A DNA stretch of 64,000 bases, taken from NCBI RefSeq assembly GCF_013106755.1, contig NZ_WHPF01000007.1:1-64000 (forward strand), in the 5' to 3' direction. The translations under genes and the position numbers were made by a program. Positions 25,889 to 33,552 of the stretch are shown here, one piece after another. Under the pieces are notes generated by a model. That model had not been told where the DNA came from. It was given only the letters and a program-made list of their open reading frames with translations, and ran no database searches. The stretch comes from Limnovirga soli. GTDB lineage: Bacteria; Bacteroidota; Bacteroidia; Chitinophagales; Chitinophagaceae. The first letter of the stretch is position 1; each line of letters opens with the position of its first letter.

Positions 25889-26758
25889 TTATGCTTCAAT
25901 TAATACGCCCATTTTACCCATTTGATAATCGCGGAAGGCTTCCAGTAATTGGGTTTCGTTGCTCATTACAAAGGGGCCGTGAGAGGCTACCGCTTCGTTT
26001 AGGGGCTGGCCGGTACCGATAAATAACCTGGTATCTTCCAGTGCTTCTATGGTAATGGTATCACCATCGTTGTTAAAGTAGGCTGCATTTTTACCGGTTA
26101 CCGTTCCATGGCCGGGTAAATGAATGCTGCCATCCAGTAAGTAAACAAAAGCATTATGTGTATCCGGAATAGTAAAGCTAAAGGCAGCGCCCTTTATAAA
26201 TTCGGCGGTAAAAGTGTTTACTTCAGAATAGCTGCTTACAGGGCCTTTTACACCATTTAGTTCACCAGAACTAATGTGAATGGTGGCCAAACCATCTTCG
26301 GAAATAATGGTTGGAATTGCTGAGGCACTAAAAGGTTGATAGGAGGGTTGCTCCATTTTAAATGCAGCTGGTGTATTTACCCAAAGCTGAATTATTTCTT
26401 GCCTGCCGCCTTTTTCAAATATATCGGCCGGCGGTCTTTCGCTATGAATAATGCCCATTCCGGCATTCATCCATTGAACACCGCCTTCATAAATTACATT
26501 ATCATTACCCCTGCTATCACGATGATGTACGCCACCTTTAAATATAAACGTAACCGGAGAAAAGCCACGATGTGGATGGGGACCAACACCAGATTGCATT
26601 ACTGGTTGATGGGTAGGTACTTTAACATCGGCATGATGTAAAAGTAAAAAAGGATCAATGCTTTCTACGCCAGGTGCAGGTATGGGCTGCCTGATGGGGA
26701 AACCACCCATATTATAAGAGGCGGCGTATAATATATTTTTTACTGTTCTTGTTTTCAT
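25889..26758 (-). CDS. Pirin family protein
   Basis: A 289-residue pirin-type bicupin. N-terminal cupin: GPHPHRGFSPVTFIFKGGVHHRDSRG (residues about 59-84) with the metal ligands in HPH and a downstream His, then MNAGMGIIHSE. It belongs to the larger, classical pirin group, unlike the two YhaK-type neighbours. Its start codon overlaps the stop of the upstream pirin gene by one base (TAATG), so translation is probably coupled. Confidence 0.92.
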   Translation of the reverse strand: MKTRTVKNILYAASYNMGGFPIRQPIPAPGVESIDPFLLLHHADVKVPTHQPVMQSGVGPHPHRGFSPVTFIFKGGVHHRDSRGNDNVIYEGGVQWMNAGMGIIHSERPPADIFEKGGRQEIIQLWVNTPAAFKMEQPSYQPFSASAIPTIISEDGLATIHISSGELNGVKGPVSSYSEVNTFTAEFIKGAAFSFTIPDTHNAFVYLLDGSIHLPGHGTVTGKNAAYFNNDGDTITIEALEDTRLFIGTGQPLNEAVASHGPFVMSNETQLLEAFRDYQMGKMGVLIEA

Positions 26759-27480
26759 TATGCTACTCCTTCTATTTGCATGGGAACATCAATTAATAAA
26801 ACCGAAGCATTATCTGTGGCTGTAATGGTAAGTGAAGTGGTATCCCAAATACCCAGCGCATCTCTTTTTTTAAGTAGCTGCCCATCAATGGTTATTTCGC
26901 CTTCCAATACAAATACATATACTCCATTGCCTACTTTTTTAATGCTATAGTTTTCAGAAAGGCCTTTATCCAAATTACCCAGCGTAAACCAGGCATCCTG
27001 GTTTATCCACACCGCACTATCATCATCAGGCGCAACAACTGTTAAAAATGCATTGTGCCTCTGTTCGGGTGTAAAGGTTTTTTGCTGGTAACGGGGTGTA
27101 ATATTTTGTTCTTTTGGGAAGACCCAAATTTGTAAAAACTTTACTTCACGATCTTTATTGGCGTTCATTTCACTGTGCGCAATGCCGCTGCCGGCGCTCA
27201 TGATTTGTACATCATTTTCCCTTATTATTTCATGGCGGCCGGTACTGTCCTTATGTTCCAGATCGCCTGAAAGGGGAATGGAAACTATTTCCATATTGTC
27301 GTGCGGGTGTTTCGAAAATCCAAAACCACCTTTTACTGTATCATCATTTAATACACGCAACATCCCAAAATGTATTTTGGCGGGGTCGTAAAAACCTGCA
27401 AAACTAAATGAGTGATAACTGTTAAGCCATCCATGGTTGGCATGGCCTCTTTCGTTTGCTGTATGTAATATCGTTTTCAT
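26758..27480 (-). CDS. Pirin family protein (YhaK type)
   Basis: A 240-residue YhaK-type pirin: GWLNSYHSFSFAGFYDP near the start, FSKHPHDNMEIVSIPLSG (around 54-71), MSAGSGIAHSEMN, and the middle NITPRYQQKTF. It is first after marR (54 bases downstream of its stop) and overlaps the next pirin gene by one base. Likely under MarR control through the palindrome in front of marR. Confidence 0.92.
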   Translation of the reverse strand: MKTILHTANERGHANHGWLNSYHSFSFAGFYDPAKIHFGMLRVLNDDTVKGGFGFSKHPHDNMEIVSIPLSGDLEHKDSTGRHEIIRENDVQIMSAGSGIAHSEMNANKDREVKFLQIWVFPKEQNITPRYQQKTFTPEQRHNAFLTVVAPDDDSAVWINQDAWFTLGNLDKGLSENYSIKKVGNGVYVFVLEGEITIDGQLLKKRDALGIWDTTSLTITATDNASVLLIDVPMQIEGVA

Positions 27481-27534
27481 AATTTGTTATTTAACATTAA
27501 ATGTATATACACCTATTATAGAAAAAAAAAAGGG

Positions 27535-27990
27535 TTATTCTTTTTCCCTCACCTTTTCTAATAAATTATTTAAAGCGCTGGCATTTGTTTCGTCAAGCTC
27601 AATGGTTTCTTCAAAAAGCACATTTATTTTGTTGGTAGTAATTTCCAGCATATGTATACCTGCTGGTGTAAGTGTTATTACCGTTTCTCTTTTATCCAAG
27701 GCCGATGTATTTCTTTTTACCAGTTTTTTTGTTTCTAACCTGTCTATAATCCTTGGTACGTTTGAGCTTTTCTCAATCATACGGCAGGCAATTTCTTTTA
27801 CACAAACCTGGTCAGGATACCTGCCTTTTAAAATTCTTAAAACATTGTATTGTTCGTGTGTTATGCCATACTCCTTTAATTCCTTACTCATAATGGTTTT
27901 TAACCACCAGGCAGTATACAATATATTTAGCCCCGCTTTGTGCACCTCGTTCTTAAATTTTGTACTTTTTATGGCCTGTTCTAATTTCAC
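27535..27990 (-). CDS. MarR family transcriptional regulator
   Basis: A 151-residue winged-helix dimeric regulator: N-terminal dimerisation helix (about 10-40), GITHEQYNVLRILKG, the recognition region (about 64-85, ending SSNVPRIIDRLETKKLV) and the wing RNTSALDKRETVITLT. MarR proteins usually repress a nearby operon and release DNA on binding small phenolic or oxidising molecules. The start is GTG at 27990; starting at the next Met (residue 34) would delete the dimerisation helix. It heads the unit marR-pirin-pirin-yceI. A 16-bp perfect palindrome overlaps its -7 box. Confidence 0.93.
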   Translation of the reverse strand: MKLEQAIKSTKFKNEVHKAGLNILYTAWWLKTIMSKELKEYGITHEQYNVLRILKGRYPDQVCVKEIACRMIEKSSNVPRIIDRLETKKLVKRNTSALDKRETVITLTPAGIHMLEITTNKINVLFEETIELDETNASALNNLLEKVREKE

Positions 27991-27994
27991 AACA

Positions 27995-28002
27995 CAAATG
28001 TA
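27995..28002 (-). promoter_or_regulatory. -7 promoter box of marR
   Basis: TACATTTG on the minus strand, an exact match, with TTTG about 20 bases upstream. The predicted transcription start would fall on or next to the GTG start codon, suggesting a leaderless message. Confidence 0.55.
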
Positions 28003-28013
28003 TGTACATACAT
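27998..28013. promoter_or_regulatory. Probable MarR operator
   Basis: ATGTATGTACATACAT, a perfect 16-bp palindrome that shares five bases with the -7 box and ends seven bases before the start codon; the placement fits auto-repression. Confidence 0.7.
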
Positions 28014-28083
28014 CTAATTTGCCAAATTTTGTTTTCTAATCAATTGTTAAAGGCATTTTGTTAGCCAGCCCATATCAAATGGC

Positions 28084-28118
28084 GGCTTTACTTGCCACGC
28101 TCGGTTCAGGGTTCCTCC
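28084..28118 (-). repeat. Dispersed intergenic repeat, type B
   Basis: Reverse copy: GGAGGAACCCTGAACC, GAGCGTGGCAAG, TAAAGCC. Confidence 0.88.
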
Positions 28119-28224
28119 TTGGTGGCAGCCTGTTGTTTTGTAATAGGCTATTTTAAAAAGCGACTATTTTATAGCCTGTTACAAGCAATTTTTCAATCAT
28201 TTTTTGCAGAGGTAAATTGTTGCT

Positions 28225-28250
28225 GTACAAGTGTGCGACGCAACAAAAGC
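28225..28250 (+). repeat. Dispersed intergenic repeat, type A
   Basis: GTACAAGTG, TGCGACGCAA, then CAAAAGC; the final core G is changed. Confidence 0.85.
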
Positions 28251-28342
28251 CCGATACGTTTACATTTGCCGGGCTCAACAATGTATTGGTAACTGCTTAA
28301 CCAACTGATTATAAACATGTAAAAATTTGTATGCAAGAAAAC

Positions 28343-28380
28343 ATGACACTTAAATGACATACAAATGACAAGTAAATGAC
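28343..28380 (+). promoter_or_regulatory. Four 11-bp-spaced direct repeats upstream of hemA
   Basis: ATGAC occurs at 28343, 28354, 28365 and 28376, spaced exactly 11 bp; three of the four copies are preceded by AA. This is the layout bound by OmpR/PhoB-type winged-helix regulators. Read on the other strand the units are TGTCAT, the half-site of the E. coli Pho box. Confidence 0.65.
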
Positions 28381-28412
28381 CTTAATCATACCGGTTCGGC
28401 AATCTATGGAAC

Positions 28413-28420
28413 TACTTTTG
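28413..28420 (+). promoter_or_regulatory. -7 promoter box of the hem operon
   Basis: TACTTTTG, an exact match, 28 bases before the hemA ATG; no good -33 TTG, consistent with an activated promoter. Confidence 0.6.
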
Positions 28421-28448
28421 CGTACATATAAGCACAACGAACGATTAC

Positions 28449-29672
28449 ATGGATATTAACCAGTTTTACATAGCAGGTATTAATTACAAAAAAACAGATG
28501 CATCGGTAAGAGGCAGTTTTGCTGTAAGTAATCAGCATTACGAACAATTACTAACTGAGGCGGCAAGTGCCAGAATAGAAGAGGTTTTTGTGCTTAGTAC
28601 CTGTAACCGTACTGAAATATATGGTGTGGCTGCAAATGCTGACACCCTTATTACCTTATTGTGCAGGCAAACAGCAGGCTCAGCTGCATCGTTTAAAAAA
28701 CTGGCTTATATAAAAAGAGGCTGGGAAGCAGTTGAACATTTATTTCAGGTAGCTGCCGGTTTAGATTCTCAAATTTTGGGCGACTATGAAATTGTAGGCC
28801 AAATTAAACTGGCCGTTCGCTTTGCCAGGGAGCGTGGATTTATTGGCACACTGCTGGAAAGGTTGCTAAGTTTTGTATTGCAGTCATCTAAAAATATTAA
28901 ATCAAACACCGCTTTAAGCGGAGGAACCGTTTCGGTTGCCTTTGCGGCCATACAGTTTTTGAAAGAGAATACCGCAGATGTTAAGCATAAAAAAATTGTA
29001 TTAATTGGCACAGGTAAAATTGGTAAAAACACCTGCAAAAACCTGATTGATTATTTGGAAGCCACCAATATTACCCTGATAAATCGCACAGAAGAAAAAG
29101 CCGGTGAACTGGCAATTGAACTTGGCGTACAATACGATACCATTGAAAATTTACCTGCACAAATTGAAAAAGCCGATATAATTCTGGTAGCTACCAATGC
29201 ACCAACGCCAATAATTACCAAAAAGCAGTTGTTGAATGCCGGTAAAAAAGTATTGATAGACTTATCTATTCCTAATAATATAGCGCCTGCTGCCGGTGAA
29301 TTACCCCAAATAACATTGGTAAATGTAGACGACCTGTCTAAAATTAATGATGCTACCTTACAAAAAAGAATGGACGAGGTACCTGCTGCACTTGGGATAA
29401 TTGCCACACATACCGCAGAGTTTAAAGAGTGGTATCAAATGCGTAAAAATGTACCAGCCTTAAAAGCGGTAAAGCAAAAGCTGATGGACATGCATCAATG
29501 CAATCTCTTTTTATCAGTACATACTGATGTTCACCAAACTGTTACACTACCCAATACGGTATATATTCAAAAAACTATCAATAATATGGCATCAAAAATG
29601 CGTACCCAGCATCAGCCGGGTTGTTATTTTATTGAAGCTATTAACGACTATATCACCTGCACCGTTAATTAA
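28449..29672 (+). CDS. hemA: Glutamyl-tRNA reductase
   Basis: First enzyme of C5-pathway tetrapyrrole synthesis, reducing glutamyl-tRNA(Glu) to glutamate-1-semialdehyde with NADPH. 407 residues. The catalytic cysteine is C52 in LSTCNRTEIYG; QILGDYEIVGQIK and the nucleotide-binding IGTGKIGKNT are present, as is a C-terminal helical dimerisation region. It heads the cluster hemA-C-D-E-F. hemB and hemL are not in the cluster. Confidence 0.95.
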   Translation: MDINQFYIAGINYKKTDASVRGSFAVSNQHYEQLLTEAASARIEEVFVLSTCNRTEIYGVAANADTLITLLCRQTAGSAASFKKLAYIKRGWEAVEHLFQVAAGLDSQILGDYEIVGQIKLAVRFARERGFIGTLLERLLSFVLQSSKNIKSNTALSGGTVSVAFAAIQFLKENTADVKHKKIVLIGTGKIGKNTCKNLIDYLEATNITLINRTEEKAGELAIELGVQYDTIENLPAQIEKADIILVATNAPTPIITKKQLLNAGKKVLIDLSIPNNIAPAAGELPQITLVNVDDLSKINDATLQKRMDEVPAALGIIATHTAEFKEWYQMRKNVPALKAVKQKLMDMHQCNLFLSVHTDVHQTVTLPNTVYIQKTINNMASKMRTQHQPGCYFIEAINDYITCTVN

Positions 29673-29678
29673 TCCTAC

Positions 29679-30602
29679 ATGAACAAAGTGCTTCGCATTG
29701 GTACCAGAGAAAGTCAGCTGGCCGTTTGGCAGGCTACACTGGTACAACAAAAGCTTGCAGCCAATCATATTCAAAGCGAACTGGTTTTTATAAAAAGTGA
29801 GGGAGATATTGATTTGGTAACCCCATTATACGAATTGGGTGTACAAGGAATATTTACTAAAACATTAGACGCTGCCCTGCTGGCCAACCGTATAGATATT
29901 GCAGTACACTCCATGAAAGATGTACCTACCCAATTGGCCAAAGGCATACAACAGGCAGCCGTACTGGAAAGAGCCTCTTATAAGGATATTCTTGTACCAA
30001 AAACCGATACCACCTTTTTAGATAACACTTCTGGTAAAGCCATTATTGCAACCAGCAGTATACGCCGTAAAGCACAGTGGTTACACCGTTATCCAAACCA
30101 CACCATCGAAAACCTGCGCGGAAACGTAAATACCCGTTTAAAAAAAGTAGCTGAACAAGACTGGCATGGGGCCATTTTTGCTGCAGCGGGTTTAGAAAGA
30201 ATTAACCTGCGCCCGGCCAATGCCATCGATTTAGACTGGATGTTACCGGCCCCTGCACAGGGTGCTATTGTTATTGTTTGCCGCGAAAATGATAATGAAG
30301 CTATGGATAGTTGTGCTGCCCTTAATCACCAGCCAACTGCTATTTGTACCCAAATAGAAAAAGAATTTTTACGGGTGTTAATGGGCGGTTGCTCTACTCC
30401 CATAAGTGCTTTGGCTATAATTGAAAATGATGCGCTGATTTTTCAGGGAAATATTTTTTCTTTGGATGGTATAAGCAGCGCCAACATCAGTAAAACAGTT
30501 CCGTTAAGTCAGGTAGCGAACCTGGGTACTATTGCAGCAAAAGAACTGTTAGAGAATGGTGGCGCACAAATAGCTGAAGCAATAAAAAATGGTAACAAAT
30601 AA
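29679..30602 (+). CDS. hemC: Porphobilinogen deaminase (hydroxymethylbilane synthase)
   Basis: Polymerises four porphobilinogens to hydroxymethylbilane. 307 residues. Begins RIGTRESQLAVWQA; has VHSMKDVP, TSSIRRKAQ and the dipyrromethane cofactor-binding Cys238 in LMGGCSTP. Starts six bases after hemA and overlaps hemD by 14 bases. Confidence 0.96.
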   Translation: MNKVLRIGTRESQLAVWQATLVQQKLAANHIQSELVFIKSEGDIDLVTPLYELGVQGIFTKTLDAALLANRIDIAVHSMKDVPTQLAKGIQQAAVLERASYKDILVPKTDTTFLDNTSGKAIIATSSIRRKAQWLHRYPNHTIENLRGNVNTRLKKVAEQDWHGAIFAAAGLERINLRPANAIDLDWMLPAPAQGAIVIVCRENDNEAMDSCAALNHQPTAICTQIEKEFLRVLMGGCSTPISALAIIENDALIFQGNIFSLDGISSANISKTVPLSQVANLGTIAAKELLENGGAQIAEAIKNGNK

Positions 30603-31287
30603 AATTAGTGTTTTGTGTACACGGGCCATTAGTGATACACTTGTGCTAAAAGCAAGTGCGCAAAATATAGCCATAGACGTTGTACCATTTATAGAAACAG
30701 ATATAATACGTTCAACTGAAATTGGAGCACAGGTAAAGCATTTAGCACAGAAAAAAATAACGGCCATTTTTACCAGTATTAATGCCGTAGAAGCTGTTGT
30801 GTCGCAATTAACACATATACCCGACTGGACCATTTGTTGCCTGGGAGGTATGACTAAAGATATTATCATCGATTTTTTTGGAGAGTCTAAAATAGCCATC
30901 ACCGCCAAAAATGCATCTGCCTTGGCCGATAAAATTGTAGTGGCTAATCCTACTAACGAAGCCGTGTTTTTTTGCGGCGATCAACGTTTAGATGAGCTTC
31001 CCAAAATATTGCGTATGCATTATATAGAGGTAAAAGAGTTAATTGTTTATAAAACCATTCAAACACCGGTATATATCGAAAAAAATTACGACGGTATCAT
31101 TTTCTTTAGTCCCAGCGCTGTACACAGTTTTTTCTCAGTAAATACATTACCTACTACTGTGGTGCTGTTTTCAATAGGAAAGACAACAGCTGCCACCATT
31201 AGTACTTACTGTGTAAATCTGGTAATAACCAGCGAGTGGCCGGGTAAAGAACAAATGGTAGATGTGGTAATTAATTATTTTAAATAG
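30589..31287 (+). CDS. hemD: Uroporphyrinogen-III synthase
   Basis: Cyclises hydroxymethylbilane to uroporphyrinogen III. 232 residues with the low-conservation two-domain HemD layout: early VLCTRAISDTLV, middle IFTSINAVEAVV, and late IIFFSPSAVHSFF followed by FSIGKTTAATI. Position between hemC (14-base overlap) and hemE confirms the call. Confidence 0.9.
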   Translation: MVTNKISVLCTRAISDTLVLKASAQNIAIDVVPFIETDIIRSTEIGAQVKHLAQKKITAIFTSINAVEAVVSQLTHIPDWTICCLGGMTKDIIIDFFGESKIAITAKNASALADKIVVANPTNEAVFFCGDQRLDELPKILRMHYIEVKELIVYKTIQTPVYIEKNYDGIIFFSPSAVHSFFSVNTLPTTVVLFSIGKTTAATISTYCVNLVITSEWPGKEQMVDVVINYFK

Positions 31288-31326
31288 CTATTAGGTTACC
31301 AGCGCCGGCACATACATGATGCTGCT

Positions 31327-31338
31327 GTTGCGTCGCAT
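31327..31338 (-). repeat. Degenerate repeat core between hemD and hemE
   Basis: TTGCGTCGCA, the bare palindromic core of the dispersed repeat, without recognisable arms; may be a relic or chance. Confidence 0.35.
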
Positions 31339-31400
31339 TTCGTTCATCTGCAACAATGCTATGCAGCAATAAATACAAACAATAAGTACGAACAATTATT

Positions 31401-32441
31401 ATGAGCACTATACACAACGATTTATTATTAAGAACCTTACGTGGAGAAAAAACTGAACGCACCCCCGTATGGATGATGCGTCAGGCCGGCCGTTATTTGC
31501 CGGAATATATGGCCCTAAAAGCACGCTATGGCTTTTTTGAAAGAGTAGAAACACCCGAATTAGCAACTGCCATCACCCTGCAACCAGTAGATCTGGTTGG
31601 TGTTGATGCTGCCATTCTTTTTTCTGATATCCTGGTTGTACCACAGGCCATGGGTTTGGAAGTACAAATGGCCGAGGGTAAAGGTCCGTTATTACCCAAT
31701 CCAATAAAAACAGTCAACGATCTTAGCCGTATTCGCGTACCGGATGTACATGAAACCCTGGGCTATGTTTTTGATGCCATTAAACTTACTAAGCAGGAAC
31801 TAAATGGCCGTGTGCCCCTTATTGGGTTTGCAGGAGCTCCCTGGACAATATTGTGCTACATGGTACAAGGCAAGGGCTCTAAAACCTTTGATGAGGCAAA
31901 AGAATTTTGTTACACGCAACCTGCGCTGGCACATACACTTTTGCAAATGATTACCGATACCACTATCGCTTATTTAAAAGCACAGATAGCCGCCGGTGCC
32001 GATACTGTACAAATATTTGATAGTTGGGGTGGTTTGTTGGGGCCTGCCGATTTTGAAACTATTTCATTGCACTATATCAGGCAAATTGTAGCAGCTACCA
32101 AAGAGTTGGTACCTACCATCATATTTGCAAAAGGTGCCTGGCATAGTTTAGATGCCATGGCAGCAACAGGTGCTCAGGGCCTTGGTATCGACTGGTGCAT
32201 TACGCCACAAATGGCCAGGCAACTGGCAGGCTCAACCGTGGTATTGCAGGGTAATTTTGATCCGGCAAAATTATTATCCCCTATATCTGTTATAGAAAAA
32301 GAGGTAAAAACTATGCTGCAGGCTTTTGAAGGCACACCGCATATTGCCAATCTGGGGCATGGTATTTTGCCAAATGTTCCGGTAGCACATGCAAAAGCAT
32401 TTGTGGAAACGGTAAAAGAGTTTAGCTGGCGACATCAATAA
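31401..32441 (+). CDS. hemE: Uroporphyrinogen decarboxylase
   Basis: Decarboxylates the four acetate side chains of uroporphyrinogen III to give coproporphyrinogen III. 346 residues with the signature [15 protein letters not shown] (residues about 22-36), [25 protein letters not shown] and the C-terminal [11 protein letters not shown]. 113 bases after hemD, 11 bases before hemF. Confidence 0.97.
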   Translation: MSTIHNDLLLRTLRGEKTERTPVWMMRQAGRYLPEYMALKARYGFFERVETPELATAITLQPVDLVGVDAAILFSDILVVPQAMGLEVQMAEGKGPLLPNPIKTVNDLSRIRVPDVHETLGYVFDAIKLTKQELNGRVPLIGFAGAPWTILCYMVQGKGSKTFDEAKEFCYTQPALAHTLLQMITDTTIAYLKAQIAAGADTVQIFDSWGGLLGPADFETISLHYIRQIVAATKELVPTIIFAKGAWHSLDAMAATGAQGLGIDWCITPQMARQLAGSTVVLQGNFDPAKLLSPISVIEKEVKTMLQAFEGTPHIANLGHGILPNVPVAHAKAFVETVKEFSWRHQ

Positions 32442-32452
32442 AAAATTCATTT

Positions 32453-33415
32453 ATGAGTATCAAACAAACCTGGATACACCTGGTACATGAATTACAAAAC
32501 AACATATGTGCCGCATTGGAAGCAGAAGATGGGCAAGCTGTTTTTAAAGAAGATAAGTGGGAACGGGAAGATGGTGGAGGTGGCATTACTCGTGTAATTA
32601 GCAATGGCAAAGTATTTGAGAAGGGTGGTGTAAATACTTCAGTGGTGCATGGAGATGTTACAAATGAAATGCGCAACCAGCTGAAGATTCACGGCGCCAA
32701 ATGGTTTGCCTGCGGTGTAAGTTTGGTACTGCATCCTAAAAACCCTTTTGTGCCAACTGTGCATTGTAATTACCGCATGTTTGAATTGTATAATGAGCAA
32801 AATGAAGTAATAGACCGCTGGTTTGGTGGCGGTACTGATCTTACACCTTATTACCTGTTTCAAGAAGATGCAAAGCATTTTCACCAAACATATAAAGATG
32901 TTTGCGACGCATTTGATGTTACCGCTTATGAACAATACAAGAAAATATGTGATGATTATTTTGTAAACAAACACAGAAATAATGAACGCCGTGGTATTGG
33001 CGGAATTTTTTACGATTATAAAAGAGCAACCCCCGATAGAAACTCGCATTACTGGATAGATTTTGCTAAAGCCTGTGGACAGGCCTTTATACCTGCCTAC
33101 TTAGCTATTGTTCAAAAGCGAAAAGAAATGGCTTATACCCCGGAGAATAAGTTTTGGCAGGAAATACGTCGTGGTAGATATGTAGAGTTTAATCTGGTAC
33201 ACGACCGGGGTACTGTATTTGGACTAAAAACCAATGGCAGAACCGAAAGCATACTTATGAGCCTGCCACCAACTGTTCGGTTTGAATATGATTACACCCC
33301 ATTGGCAGGAAGCGAAGAAGATAAATTATTGCAAGTGTGTTTACACCCTATAGATTGGACATCTTTGCCCGAAATAGATGAAGATGATTGGGCAAAAAAA
33401 GTAAATATGTGCTAG
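32453..33415 (+). CDS. hemF: Oxygen-dependent coproporphyrinogen III oxidase
   Basis: Converts coproporphyrinogen III to protoporphyrinogen IX using oxygen. 320 residues; signature blocks are REDGGGGITRVI, VPTVHCNYRMFEL, WFGGGTDLTPYYLF, GIGGIFYDY, and RRGRYVEFNLVHDRGTVFGLKTNGRTES (about 241-268). Last gene of the heme operon. An oxygen-dependent form implies aerobic or microaerobic growth. Confidence 0.97.
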   Translation: MSIKQTWIHLVHELQNNICAALEAEDGQAVFKEDKWEREDGGGGITRVISNGKVFEKGGVNTSVVHGDVTNEMRNQLKIHGAKWFACGVSLVLHPKNPFVPTVHCNYRMFELYNEQNEVIDRWFGGGTDLTPYYLFQEDAKHFHQTYKDVCDAFDVTAYEQYKKICDDYFVNKHRNNERRGIGGIFYDYKRATPDRNSHYWIDFAKACGQAFIPAYLAIVQKRKEMAYTPENKFWQEIRRGRYVEFNLVHDRGTVFGLKTNGRTESILMSLPPTVRFEYDYTPLAGSEEDKLLQVCLHPIDWTSLPEIDEDDWAKKVNMC

Positions 33416-33552
33416 GTCTTGTAATTGCAATTTTGATTTAGTTGCCTGCAAAAGCAATGCACGGAATTTATAAACGCGATATTTTAGCCAATAACAATAA
33501 AAATAGCTGGCTTTAATGCTATTATTTTTACACCCCTTCTGCAGTAATATTA

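Larger units (their letters stand above)
27991..28448. other. Divergent control region between marR and hemA
   Basis: About 458 bases containing the marR operator and -7 box, two dispersed repeats (28084-28118, 28225-28250), an array of four 11-bp-spaced ATGAC repeats (28343-28380) and the hemA -7 box. No supported gene. Confidence 0.75.

Noticed and set aside
27437-28039. 200-residue open frame antisense to marR
   Set aside because: It lies opposite a well-supported MarR gene and contains hydrophobic, unmatched sequence typical of an antisense shadow.
28343-28380. Regularly spaced repeats upstream of hemA considered as a CRISPR-like array
   Set aside because: The unit is 5-7 bases with 11-bp period; there are no long repeats, spacers or cas genes. 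A tandem regulator site explains it better.
32903-32915. TGCGACGCA inside hemF resembles the dispersed repeat core
   Set aside because: Only the core matches, without either arm, and it lies in a conserved coding region, so it is chance.
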